Part shown: piece after piece, positions 27,196 through 35,060 of the stretch | Position numbering within the stretch: the stretch's first letter is position 1 | Layout of the letters: the number at the start of each line of letters is the position of its first letter | From: Mesostigma viride | Lineage: Eukaryota; Streptophyta; Mesostigmatophyceae; Mesostigmatales; Mesostigmataceae | Direction of reading: 5' to 3' | DNA length: 64,000 bases | Assembly: GCA_009746045.1 (NCBI GenBank) | Contig: RPFO01000041.1 | Location: 8,842,348-8,906,347 of the forward strand | Notes under the pieces: model-generated | The model's input: the letters and a program-made list of their open reading frames with translations, nothing else | Told to the model about the DNA's origin: nothing | Database searches by the model: none | Position numbers and translations under genes: made by a program

Positions 27196-29805
27196 ATGAC
27201 GCTCACACTGCGCGAGTTAAGAGAACAAGTGGAAGACATGGTGGACGCGGGGAAGGCGTGGAAGGCCTTGGGCAAGACGAAGACGCTCACGCCCTACCAG
27301 AAGAAGGTGGTGGGGCGTCTGCCCCAGATCCAGACGCTGCTGGCTTGGCTGGAGCGGCGCGTGATGGACGAGGACGGGTACGCCGCGGTCGTGCACGGGC
27401 CCGGGGAGGGCGACGACGACGACGACGGGTACTACACCGGGGGCATTGTGGCAGGCGGACCTCCGTCGCCTACTGCTGGTGGGCCACCTACTGCTGGTGG
27501 GCCTCCGTCAAGACCCCCGACACCCACAGGGAGACCCCCAACACCCACAAGCACACCCGCTGCGGCGGGAAGCACCCCATCGGCAGCTGGTACGGAAGGG
27601 GGTGGCACTCCCGATGGGGGGCTGGAAGTGGGAGCGGACGCCGCCGCCGGTCCGTCTGCAGCGGGGACGGGGGGGGATACTACGGGCGCGGCTGCCGCCG
27701 GGAGTGGGGGAGACGAGGCTGAAGATCTGATAGCCCCTGCAGCTGATGATAGAGCTGCGACCCTCCAAGCTAACAATGACGGAAACGGCGACTTCGATGA
27801 AGATTTTGTGGACGCGGAAGGAGACTTTGCTCGTAGCTTGATAGGCGACCAAGGCGCGTCTAACGCAGCAGGTACCGCAACTAGCGATAGAGGCACTGCG
27901 ACCCTCCAAGCTAACAATGACGGAAACGGCGACTTCGATGAAGATTTTGTGGACGCGGAAGGAGACTTTGCTCGTAGCTTGATAGGCGACCAAGGCGCGT
28001 CTAACGCAGCAGATACCGCAACTAGCGGACAGAATCTTCCTCCTTCCCCATCACCCACCGCCATCGTCAACTCTGGTAACGCTTCGGAACCTGTGGCGGA
28101 CGGACAGAACTCCATTCCGATCCCTGCCCAGCCCCCGGTTAAAGTTAAGGACGACGTTCAGAAGTTGTTGGGCGATTTAGATAACGTCTTCTCAGGGTTC
28201 AAACCCCGCAACCCGAATGACGCTGATGAGGTGAAAGATCACAAGAAATCCAAAGAAAAGATTAAAGAAATCTTAGGAACACTGGCGGAGGATCAACGCG
28301 ATGGTGCGTGGATTGAGCATGTGGAAGAAATGGCCGCCCATCAGCTTGCTAGGCGTGAAGGAGTGCTCGCACTGAAGATGCTTGACGAGAGTTTGGGAAA
28401 AGCCATACAAGACGATCAGACATACAGAACACTGCTAGAAGTAGCTCTGAAGCGATTCAAGGATAACTCGCGAACATACATAGCAACGCGGGCAGAACAG
28501 AGAGACCCCGCGCCTGATCTGACAGCCACAGAGCGCTTTTTGGATCTGTTGAAAAGGGAGCGGGAAACGTTGATGGGGCTGGTCGACTCCAGTCAGACGT
28601 ACGGTGTTGTACCGCGAGCGAGTTTAACAACCGTGGAAAACGCGTTCAACGCGCTTTCTGATGCCGATAAGCTGGGAGTGCTCAAAAAACGAGAGGAGTT
28701 TGATAAGTTTGCAAAGGCATTTCAGGTGATGCAATCTGTCAGAGATAAATCCAGATCGGAGCTGGAGGCGATGAACGAATCTGAATTGAAAGCGGTGCTA
28801 AAGGAAATAGAAGATCTCAGCGCTGAGGGGGTGGGAGCGCAGAGGGAAGAGCGGATGAATCTTATAAGGGATGTTCTGCAGGCCAAGGAGGCCGCAAGGA
28901 ATGCCGCAGAGGCAAATAATCGGCGAGGCGCCAAGGGAAAGGACCCGTTGGAACAGGACCCGTTGGAACTCCTCCAAGCGGGCCGCACCAACAATGGTGC
29001 CGGAAGTATTGAAGACAGTTTCCGGGGCACCGACGCAAAAAAAAAGGCGCCTGAGCGCGGAAAGGCAAACAATAAGGTTGTGGGGTCGACGAGCGGGGCT
29101 AGACCCGGCACTCGCCTGTCTGACGTCGCGGGATCCGTGATGAACCTGAAGCGGGTGGAAAAGGAGCAGGTCGCCAAGTTGGCTGAAAGACACGTCCCAG
29201 CGATCGACGCGGACCCGGGGGGCGGAGCGCCGGAGATGGACGTGTCGCAGTCAGTCCGTGAGCTTGTAAGCAATCTGAACAAGGACAAAAGCATCCAAGA
29301 GATTGTCGAAGAAGCTCAACATATGACCGCAGATCAACTCGTACCCTCCGTGGCTAACGGAATCACTGGTCGATCCGCCGGACGCAGCGACTCTTTTTTT
29401 TTTTTGACCCCAGAAAATAATGGTGCTGCCCCCCCCCCCGTAACCATGCCTCCTGTTCAGGGGGCAACTCCCACCCACGCGCCTCGTGTTCCGGCACCCG
29501 TACTACCGATGGCACCTGTTAAGGAGCCATCTCGCCCCCCCGCATCACCCCCCCCCGGTGGCACCTCCCCCCACCAATCGATGGCATTAACTCCTCGGCA
29601 GCGGGCGGGTAAGGTCGCGCGCGTCTGGGACAATCTGAGAAGGCTGGCAGGCATACGGCCCGCTGTACCGCAGGCGGTCGACCAGAACCCGCTTTTCATG
29701 AGAGGCGACCAGACCGACGGCGGTCACCCCCCGTCAATCCAGCGCAGATATCCAGAGGGAACGGCAGAGGAGTGGCTCATAATGTTGTCAATGCCGCTCC
29801 CATAA
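27196..29805 (+). CDS. Long repeat-containing acidic protein, putative structural
   Basis: 869 residues from ATG 27196. N-terminus has TLTPYQKKVVGRLPQIQTLL, then an Asp run, Pro/Thr/Gly-rich low complexity, and two almost identical 47-residue copies (27757-27897 and 27898-28026) of ATLQANNDGNGDFDEDFVDA followed by EGDFARSLIGDQGASNAA. The central part is helical (LTTVENAFNALSDADKLGVL), the end Pro-rich. Fits a virion or tegument-like scaffold; no family recognised. It overlaps the next gene, which lies in the -1 frame, and a C run near 29725 leaves open that the two are one polypeptide. Confidence 0.7.
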   Translation: MTLTLRELREQVEDMVDAGKAWKALGKTKTLTPYQKKVVGRLPQIQTLLAWLERRVMDEDGYAAVVHGPGEGDDDDDGYYTGGIVAGGPPSPTAGGPPTAGGPPSRPPTPTGRPPTPTSTPAAAGSTPSAAGTEGGGTPDGGLEVGADAAAGPSAAGTGGDTTGAAAAGSGGDEAEDLIAPAADDRAATLQANNDGNGDFDEDFVDAEGDFARSLIGDQGASNAAGTATSDRGTATLQANNDGNGDFDEDFVDAEGDFARSLIGDQGASNAADTATSGQNLPPSPSPTAIVNSGNASEPVADGQNSIPIPAQPPVKVKDDVQKLLGDLDNVFSGFKPRNPNDADEVKDHKKSKEKIKEILGTLAEDQRDGAWIEHVEEMAAHQLARREGVLALKMLDESLGKAIQDDQTYRTLLEVALKRFKDNSRTYIATRAEQRDPAPDLTATERFLDLLKRERETLMGLVDSSQTYGVVPRASLTTVENAFNALSDADKLGVLKKREEFDKFAKAFQVMQSVRDKSRSELEAMNESELKAVLKEIEDLSAEGVGAQREERMNLIRDVLQAKEAARNAAEANNRRGAKGKDPLEQDPLELLQAGRTNNGAGSIEDSFRGTDAKKKAPERGKANNKVVGSTSGARPGTRLSDVAGSVMNLKRVEKEQVAKLAERHVPAIDADPGGGAPEMDVSQSVRELVSNLNKDKSIQEIVEEAQHMTADQLVPSVANGITGRSAGRSDSFFFLTPENNGAAPPPVTMPPVQGATPTHAPRVPAPVLPMAPVKEPSRPPASPPPGGTSPHQSMALTPRQRAGKVARVWDNLRRLAGIRPAVPQAVDQNPLFMRGDQTDGGHPPSIQRRYPEGTAEEWLIMLSMPLP
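27757..28026 (+). repeat. 141-bp direct duplication inside the 869-aa gene
   Basis: GCGACCCTCCAAGC recurs at 27757 and 27898, exactly 141 bases (47 codons) apart. Copies differ at only a few bases near the ends, so the duplication is recent and in frame. Confidence 0.9.
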
Positions 29806-31229
29806 ACACCGAGTTCCTTCGAGACGATCCCGTCCAAAGCTCGGACGACGGCCAAGGATCGCCACCAGTTTCGCTCGCGCGGAACGCCCTACGGCGAGCG
29901 TGGCCATACGTTGACAATGCGTTAATGGCTCTGTCTATGGGCGGTATTTTATATAGTCTGCTTGGAGATGGCAACTGGGCGCCAGGGGCCGGGGGGGGGG
30001 CAGACAATCTCACGCTCGGAGATGGTGTCTGGGCGCCAGGGTCCTGGGGGGGGGCAGACAATCTCACGCTCGGAGACGGTGTCTGGGCGCCCATGGTTGT
30101 GGGGGGGCAGAGTTTGGGGGACATTGTCACAAACATTTCCTCAGTATTCCCTAACCCGCTTTTCCCAGTGAACATTTCTGGCATACTCCCCGAACGCTGG
30201 CAGCAGTGGGCCGGACTTTCAAACCCCCCACCCGCGATGGACGAGTCCGATTTTGGCCCCCTTCTCACGAACGCGACAGGGGTGGTGGACCCAGCTTCCC
30301 TTCTCACGAACGTTACGGGGGTGGTGGACCCATCTTCCCTTCTCACGAACGCGACAGGGGTGGTGGACCCAGCTTCCCTTCTCACGAACGCGACAGGGGT
30401 GGTGGACCCAGCTTCCCTTCTCACGAACGTTACGGGGGTGGTGGGCCCATCTTCCCTTCTCACAAACGTGACGGGAGCAATGGACCCATCGTCCTTTGGG
30501 GCGAATGCGCATGGATGGGGGGTGGTGCCGCCCGTTTTTGGAAACGAAACAAATGCAAGGTACATGGTGGAGTTGCTGGCGGGGATGCAGAAGGCTGCAG
30601 ATCTCGGAAGACTAAATCAGAAGTTGTTTGGTTTCCACAACGAGGCGGATCGTGAATTGACAAACATGGTGGACAAATTGATCGCGCCGATGTCCCATGA
30701 ACAGAGACTTGCACTCATGGAAGCGTTTGGGGAGGTCATACCCCGCATCGCGGAAAGAATTCACGCGACAGGGACTTATAAGGATCAGTGGGACTTTGCT
30801 CGCACAACTCTGGAAAAAGTGGGTGGAGTGTTGGGTGATGCTCTCTTGGCGGTGCCGCGCGCGCTCAGTATTCCGTTCGCAGCGGCCAACGAGTACAAGA
30901 GGGGGGATTTGGGTTTCGAGGATGCACTGGGTTATGGCGCCGATGCAATAAAAGCTGGAACTTTACTGCACGGACTCGCTGGTAATGTTATGAGCGGGTT
31001 GGGTGGTGTGGGCACCACCGCCGTCACGGACGCTTTGGTTGATGCTGGGATGGACGCCCTCGCCCCGATCCCAGGCCTGGGAGCGCTACTCAATAACGGT
31101 CGCCGCGTGGTGCGAGCGAGATGGGGAAGTCCACAAGATCTTGTCGATTACATCCGTGATATAAAAGAAGGTGAACAGATTCTAGAGATGTTAAACCAAG
31201 CCGGGCGTGTGTTGAGAAGTCGCGCGTGA
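29772..31229 (+). CDS. Repeat protein with N-glycosylation sequons, putative structural
   Basis: Up to 485 residues; the first codon is GTG at 29772 and the first in-frame ATG is at 29925, so the start is uncertain. Three 18-residue repeats (LGDG.WAPG..GGADNLT) are followed by six 13-residue repeats (SLLTN(A/V)TGVVDPA). Every 13-mer holds an N-x-T sequon. The C-terminal third is helical and Gly/Ala-rich (GVLGDALLAVPRALSIPFAA; HGLAGNVMSGLGGVG). Resembles a glycosylated surface fibre or membrane-interacting virion protein; inference only. May be fused in frame with the upstream gene. Confidence 0.65.
   Translation: MAHNVVNAAPINTEFLRDDPVQSSDDGQGSPPVSLARNALRRAWPYVDNALMALSMGGILYSLLGDGNWAPGAGGGADNLTLGDGVWAPGSWGGADNLTLGDGVWAPMVVGGQSLGDIVTNISSVFPNPLFPVNISGILPERWQQWAGLSNPPPAMDESDFGPLLTNATGVVDPASLLTNVTGVVDPSSLLTNATGVVDPASLLTNATGVVDPASLLTNVTGVVGPSSLLTNVTGAMDPSSFGANAHGWGVVPPVFGNETNARYMVELLAGMQKAADLGRLNQKLFGFHNEADRELTNMVDKLIAPMSHEQRLALMEAFGEVIPRIAERIHATGTYKDQWDFARTTLEKVGGVLGDALLAVPRALSIPFAAANEYKRGDLGFEDALGYGADAIKAGTLLHGLAGNVMSGLGGVGTTAVTDALVDAGMDALAPIPGLGALLNNGRRVVRARWGSPQDLVDYIRDIKEGEQILEMLNQAGRVLRSRA
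29955..30110 (+). repeat. 54-bp coding repeat, three copies
   Basis: CTTGGAGATGGC..TGGGCGCCA-type units of 54 bases, encoding LGDG(N/V)WAP followed by GGADNLT in the first two. The third unit is divergent at its end (MVVGGQSLG). Confidence 0.85.
30260..30493 (+). repeat. 39-bp coding repeat, six copies
   Basis: In-frame units of 39 bases encoding TN(A/V)TGVVDP(A/S)SLL. Units with TNAT and TNVT are interspersed. Slippage or unequal recombination would change the number of sequons. Confidence 0.9.
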
Positions 31230-31266
31230 CAGACCGGACACCCCTGAGCCATTTTTCCTAGTGACG

Positions 31267-31950
31267 ATGGACGCGCTGGCCATGTGCGGAGTTTTCGACC
31301 TGCAATCCCGGGATGACGTGTTCGCCGTCTGCACGCTGAACCCGGACCTGATCGGAGTGGACGCGGAGGACGGCGCCAGGACCGTGCGCGTGCGGATCAG
31401 GGACTGCGGGGTCCACGGCGAGGAGCTCGTGGGCGCCCTGTCGGGCGGCAAGCGCGTCCTTTGCGACTTCTGGCGCGCGAACGGGACCGCGCGGACCCTG
31501 CGAGACATGGAGCAGGCGTTCCGCGCATCGAACGACGTGACGAGTCCCCGGCTCATCAAACACGACGGCCCCAACACCTGGATCCACGAGGGGCTCGTCC
31601 TCCCCATCCTCAGGTGGCACGCGAAGGTCGAGGTGCAGCTGGACGTGGCCGGGACCGTGCCGGACGCCGAGCTGGACGTATTCACCCCCCTGTGTTTCGC
31701 GGACGTCATCTCGCGCACCGAAGAGCAGGTCGTGCAGGTGAAAGAACTCGACGACTGGGCCGAGGGACTCGGAGAGCTGTGCGCGCTGAGTCGGGAGTTC
31801 CCAGGGTACGCGAGGAGGCTGCACCTCTACAAGTACCACTCCCCCTGCGCCGTGGTGCCCGTCACCAGCCTGGACGCCGTCCGGAGCGCCTGCGATAAGT
31901 CGGGCGTCTTGGTCACGTGGGAGGTTCACTCCTCGCCCTCCCAGCAATGA
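31267..31950 (+). CDS. Divergent KilA-N-like protein
   Basis: 227 residues from ATG 31267 (MDALAMCGVFDLQSRD). Residues about 50-115 follow the KilA-N order: LVGALSGGKRVLCDFWRANG, then TARTLRDMEQAFRAS, and after a short loop GPNTWIHEGLVLPILRWHAK, matching the TWIH..L....A.W signature. The C-terminal part is of unknown fold (ALSREFPGYARRLHLYKYHS). DNA binding is inferred. Converges with the small gene at 31926 with a 25-bp overlap. Confidence 0.6.
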   Translation: MDALAMCGVFDLQSRDDVFAVCTLNPDLIGVDAEDGARTVRVRIRDCGVHGEELVGALSGGKRVLCDFWRANGTARTLRDMEQAFRASNDVTSPRLIKHDGPNTWIHEGLVLPILRWHAKVEVQLDVAGTVPDAELDVFTPLCFADVISRTEEQVVQVKELDDWAEGLGELCALSREFPGYARRLHLYKYHSPCAVVPVTSLDAVRSACDKSGVLVTWEVHSSPSQQ

Positions 31951-32180
31951 TACGCGATCTCGTGCCTCAACACGCAATGGCCTGGGAGGTCGTCCCACTT
32001 ACATTTGGGCGTCTGGCTGAGCCGGCGCCACACGTTGTACTCCCCGTCGCGGTTGAAACAGACCGTCTTTAGGTAGCCGGTCTGGATCCTGGGCCTCTCT
32101 TCCGGGGGCAGGGCGGCCAGCTCCTGGATGTCCCATCCAGACCCCATGAACTCCTCGTAGGTCCATTCCACGGTAGACAT
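31926..32180 (-). CDS. Small protein, 84 aa
   Basis: Complete frame starting MSTVEWTYEEFMGSGWDIQE, with C and H residues near the end (KCKWDDLPGHCVLRHEIAYH). A CATATACA box lies just upstream on this strand (near 32190), fitting the viral promoter pattern. Function unknown. Confidence 0.6.
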   Translation of the reverse strand: MSTVEWTYEEFMGSGWDIQELAALPPEERPRIQTGYLKTVCFNRDGEYNVWRRLSQTPKCKWDDLPGHCVLRHEIAYHCWEGEE

Positions 32181-32301
32181 TTTGTGTATATGAAGAGATA
32201 TTCTCGCCCCGCGGGACGAGATATCCTATTCCATTGCAATACAATTACTACGGCTAACTTGGCGTTTAAAAAATGTGTTGTATTGAATCAATGCAATAAG
32301 C

Positions 32302-32880
32302 ATGTCCTTGGTGCTTACGCGCCCCGTCGTGCCAGTAGTAGGGGCTCGAAATCGCGCATGGAGGAAAGTGACGACGGGAGGCATATGGGACCGCACGATC
32401 TTCCTGGTGGGGAAGAACCGGCCCTACCCCGTGCTTTTCGGTATCCACTCCCTGGAGGTCGACAAGCGCGTGGGCGCGGTACAGAGGCCCATGACGCACA
32501 TCATAGCGTTCGAGGACCTGGACATGGCGGCGTGCATGTGTTTGCTGCTGTTCCAGGACGACCATCACGGCATCATGGGGATGTATTCGTTGGACGACGA
32601 CGACGTCCGCGGCTGTATCGCGTGGCGGATCGCGGACGAAACGATCGACATGGACGACGAAGAAGTCCGGAAGCGATTGGATGAGATGCACATCGAAGCC
32701 ATCACGTTCAACGACGCGGAGGCGCTCTGTCGGTACCACGGGTTCGTTTTGGAAACTGTCAAGAGGGTTTCCGAGGGAGGGGACGATGTGGTCATGACGT
32801 CCCACTACCCGCGCGGCGACCCCGGGTCCTACGTTCCCATGTTAGAGAAGACGTGGGAATTGGATCAAAAGATCGAGTAG
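32302..32880 (+). CDS. Unknown 192-aa protein
   Basis: Frame from ATG 32302; an ATG further in (32490) is possible. A beta-rich start (TIFLVGKNRPYPVLFGIHSL), a hydrophobic Cys pair (AACMCLLLFQ), an acidic DDDD stretch and a helical end. Codon usage is viral. No family recognised. Confidence 0.6.
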   Translation: MSLVLTRPVVPVVGARNRAWRKVTTGGIWDRTIFLVGKNRPYPVLFGIHSLEVDKRVGAVQRPMTHIIAFEDLDMAACMCLLLFQDDHHGIMGMYSLDDDDVRGCIAWRIADETIDMDDEEVRKRLDEMHIEAITFNDAEALCRYHGFVLETVKRVSEGGDDVVMTSHYPRGDPGSYVPMLEKTWELDQKIE

Positions 32881-32922
32881 TTCACTCTTCATTGTTTCTT
32901 TCATAATTTATTAGTTCGTGAC

Positions 32923-33099
32923 TCATTCCGATGCGGGGGTCTTTGCGGCCATTAGCCTCCCCTTCTTGCTGGTGGTGTTTCCCAGAATGTACTTGAGCGC
33001 AAAGTCTTCCGCGGTCCACCCGTTGAAGAGGAGGTGCTGGGTCTCGATACTCCGCCCCTTCTTGCGGATCTGGTTGAGGCACTTCCTGACGTCCCCCAC
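32923..33099 (-). pseudogene. 3' part of a viral gene split by the Ty3 element
   Basis: About 58 codons running leftward from the edge of the Ty3 5' LTR: VGDVRKCLNQIRKKGRSI ... FNGWTAEDFALKYILGNT, stop at 32923. It has viral GC3 bias but no start. Its 5' part lies 17.5 kb away at 50592-50896; sharing the two bases at the junction, the two parts keep one reading frame. Basic residues suggest nucleic-acid binding. Family unknown. Confidence 0.7.
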
Positions 33100-33766
33100 T
33101 GTTACGGCCCAGACCTTTGTATGGGCGTAACAATGCCTTCAATAAATAAGTCGAAAGTCATTTGTTATTCGTTTGGGACTTTCGATAGCTCGCTTTCATA
33201 GTCCGCCGGACTATAGGACTCAATTCGGGACTTATTTGGGAATTTGTCCTAAGTTCGGGACTTTGTGTGTTTATTTGGTACTTTGTGTGTTCCGGACCAG
33301 TTATTTTGGGCCTAGCCAGAAGTACGAGATCTTCTAGGGGCCGGGCAGGCCCTAGACGTCATACAGAACCTATTGGGGCTTGACGGCAGTATCTGGAAGA
33401 TCGGCCCGCATGTCGGCGCGCCTGCACACCAACTTGCCAGCTTGGTAGCGCAGCTAGGTGAAATTGGTCTGTGGACGATGGACTCTCTCTCTTTGGTTTG
33501 ATGATTAATGAAACGAGTGTTGACGACTCTCTCAGACCAAGGGGCACTAATCCGGATGTCATTTGCCTCATGACATGCCGTGTTATATAGCTAGATTAAT
33601 TAATCATGCTATAAGGCCTAGCTGAGGATAAACCGCTGCTCAGTTAGTCAATTTACTGCGATCTTTGCTTGCTATCGCGGTACGCGGATGCGCGGCTATG
33701 CCGGCTTATTAAACTGCACCTTATACTAGATTAGATCTTTCGCACCGTCCGGCTCGGGACGTAACA
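33100..33766 (+). repeat. Ty3 5' LTR
   Basis: 667 bp, TGTTAC...GTAACA. Differs from the 3' LTR at only two bases I could find (CCGGACTAT against CCGGAGTAT; GATCTTTGC against GATCCTTGC), so the insertion is young. Confidence 0.92.
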
Positions 33767-34478
33767 CTGGATCGGAGGTAGTTCTAGAGGTTTTCCACAG
33801 GTGCTCGCGAAGAGCCCTTGTGTTTAAGCCGCTAGGTGCATTCTTAATAGCGCAGGGCCTGCGCTGGACCGGCCCAATATTTAGTGAGATAGAAAGCCGA
33901 GTTCGACCCGCCAGCCTGGGCAGCTGGCTGTGGTGAAAGGCGGCATCGTCTAGCTGAAAGGGCGGTCATAGTGTAGGGCTTAGAAGCATCACCTGTCGAC
34001 TGGGCACCGACGGGGAGCTCGGCTCTGCACCACTACAAGGAATCGGCGCCACAAGCTAGGGAGGAAAGTCGGCTGCGCAACGCCAAGGTACGTTTTGTCA
34101 TGCAGTATGTGGTAGTAGCTTGCAGCCAACCGCTTTGCTCCGACTCTCTTACCTGCAACGCGTAGGATGTGCGCCCATCCTTGTTGTTTTGTTTGTGAAT
34201 TTGTCGTTTCTGTGACGTATTGTGACTAGCGTCCTGGCTGCGAAAGCTGTGGGCGCTGGTAGGGTGGTTTCCGTGGCTTCGTCCTTGCGAAAAGGCGGGC
34301 AGTTATCACGGAGGCTACCCTCTTGTATGGAATTAGGGGCGCGAAGCTCCTGATTTCTGTGATAGTGATTAGATTAGAGCCAGTTGGCATCCCACCCCTG
34401 TGACAGGTCACACACTAGAGGTAAAAAGGTTCCTTTCTCTTTTCTATCTCTGTCTGCTGGCAATAGACAACGTGTGTG
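33767..34478 (+). other. Ty3 leader, no gene
   Basis: Untranslated 5' region between LTR and first ORF. Starts with the putative primer-binding site at 33768. I see no gene; several short inverted words suggest RNA structure. Confidence 0.6.
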
Positions 34479-34901
34479 ATGGCTAATAGTAATAATAGAA
34501 ATAATAATAGATATAATAATGGACTTGGGGGTTGGGATAGTGATGTATCTAGGCAACTTTACTATGCTGTGGCACATGATGGAGGCACAGGGAAAGTAGG
34601 TATTTTCTATAGCTGGGTAGACTGCAAGAACTATATAGTGGATAGGCATAGGGCTATCTTTAAGGGATTCAAGACAGCATGGGAAGCAGATAGGTTTATC
34701 CAGGAATACATGACACGTCCAGTAGGCTTGCACGTAGAGGCACCACCTCAGGAGATTAGGACTCGCCCAATGCCTAGGGGCCGTAGCTGTGCACCCAATA
34801 GTGCAACAGTAGAGAGCAGGACGGGGGACACACAGGCTGTCACAGTCACGTTCAGCCAACTCACTGTCAGCACCCCACCTAGGCAGCCACCTAGTTTCTA
34901 G
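34479..34901 (+). CDS. Viroplasmin/RNase H1 N-terminal-like ORF within Ty3
   Basis: 140 residues. After an Asn-rich start come YYAVAHDGGTGKVGIFYSWV, DCKNYIVDRHRAIFKGFKTA and WEADRFI, which match the caulimovirus viroplasmin / RNase H1 N-terminal hybrid-binding domain (YAV..G...GIY..W..C...V......FK.F.T..EA..F). That domain binds RNA/DNA hybrids. Finding it as a separate frame ahead of gag is unusual for a Ty3 element. It may aid reverse transcription; inference. Confidence 0.6.
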   Translation: MANSNNRNNNRYNNGLGGWDSDVSRQLYYAVAHDGGTGKVGIFYSWVDCKNYIVDRHRAIFKGFKTAWEADRFIQEYMTRPVGLHVEAPPQEIRTRPMPRGRSCAPNSATVESRTGDTQAVTVTFSQLTVSTPPRQPPSF

Positions 34902-35060
34902 AGGAGTAGAGTACTAATTATAGCTTACTATATAATAGCTACATTAGCAGTATAACGTAGGGCAGTCGCTTGGTTGATTGCTTGTGGGCATGTGCATGGC
35001 ATTTTCCTCCTTCTTCCTCTCTCCTTCCTTCCTTCTCTTGTGGATGTGGTACTGGTAAAC

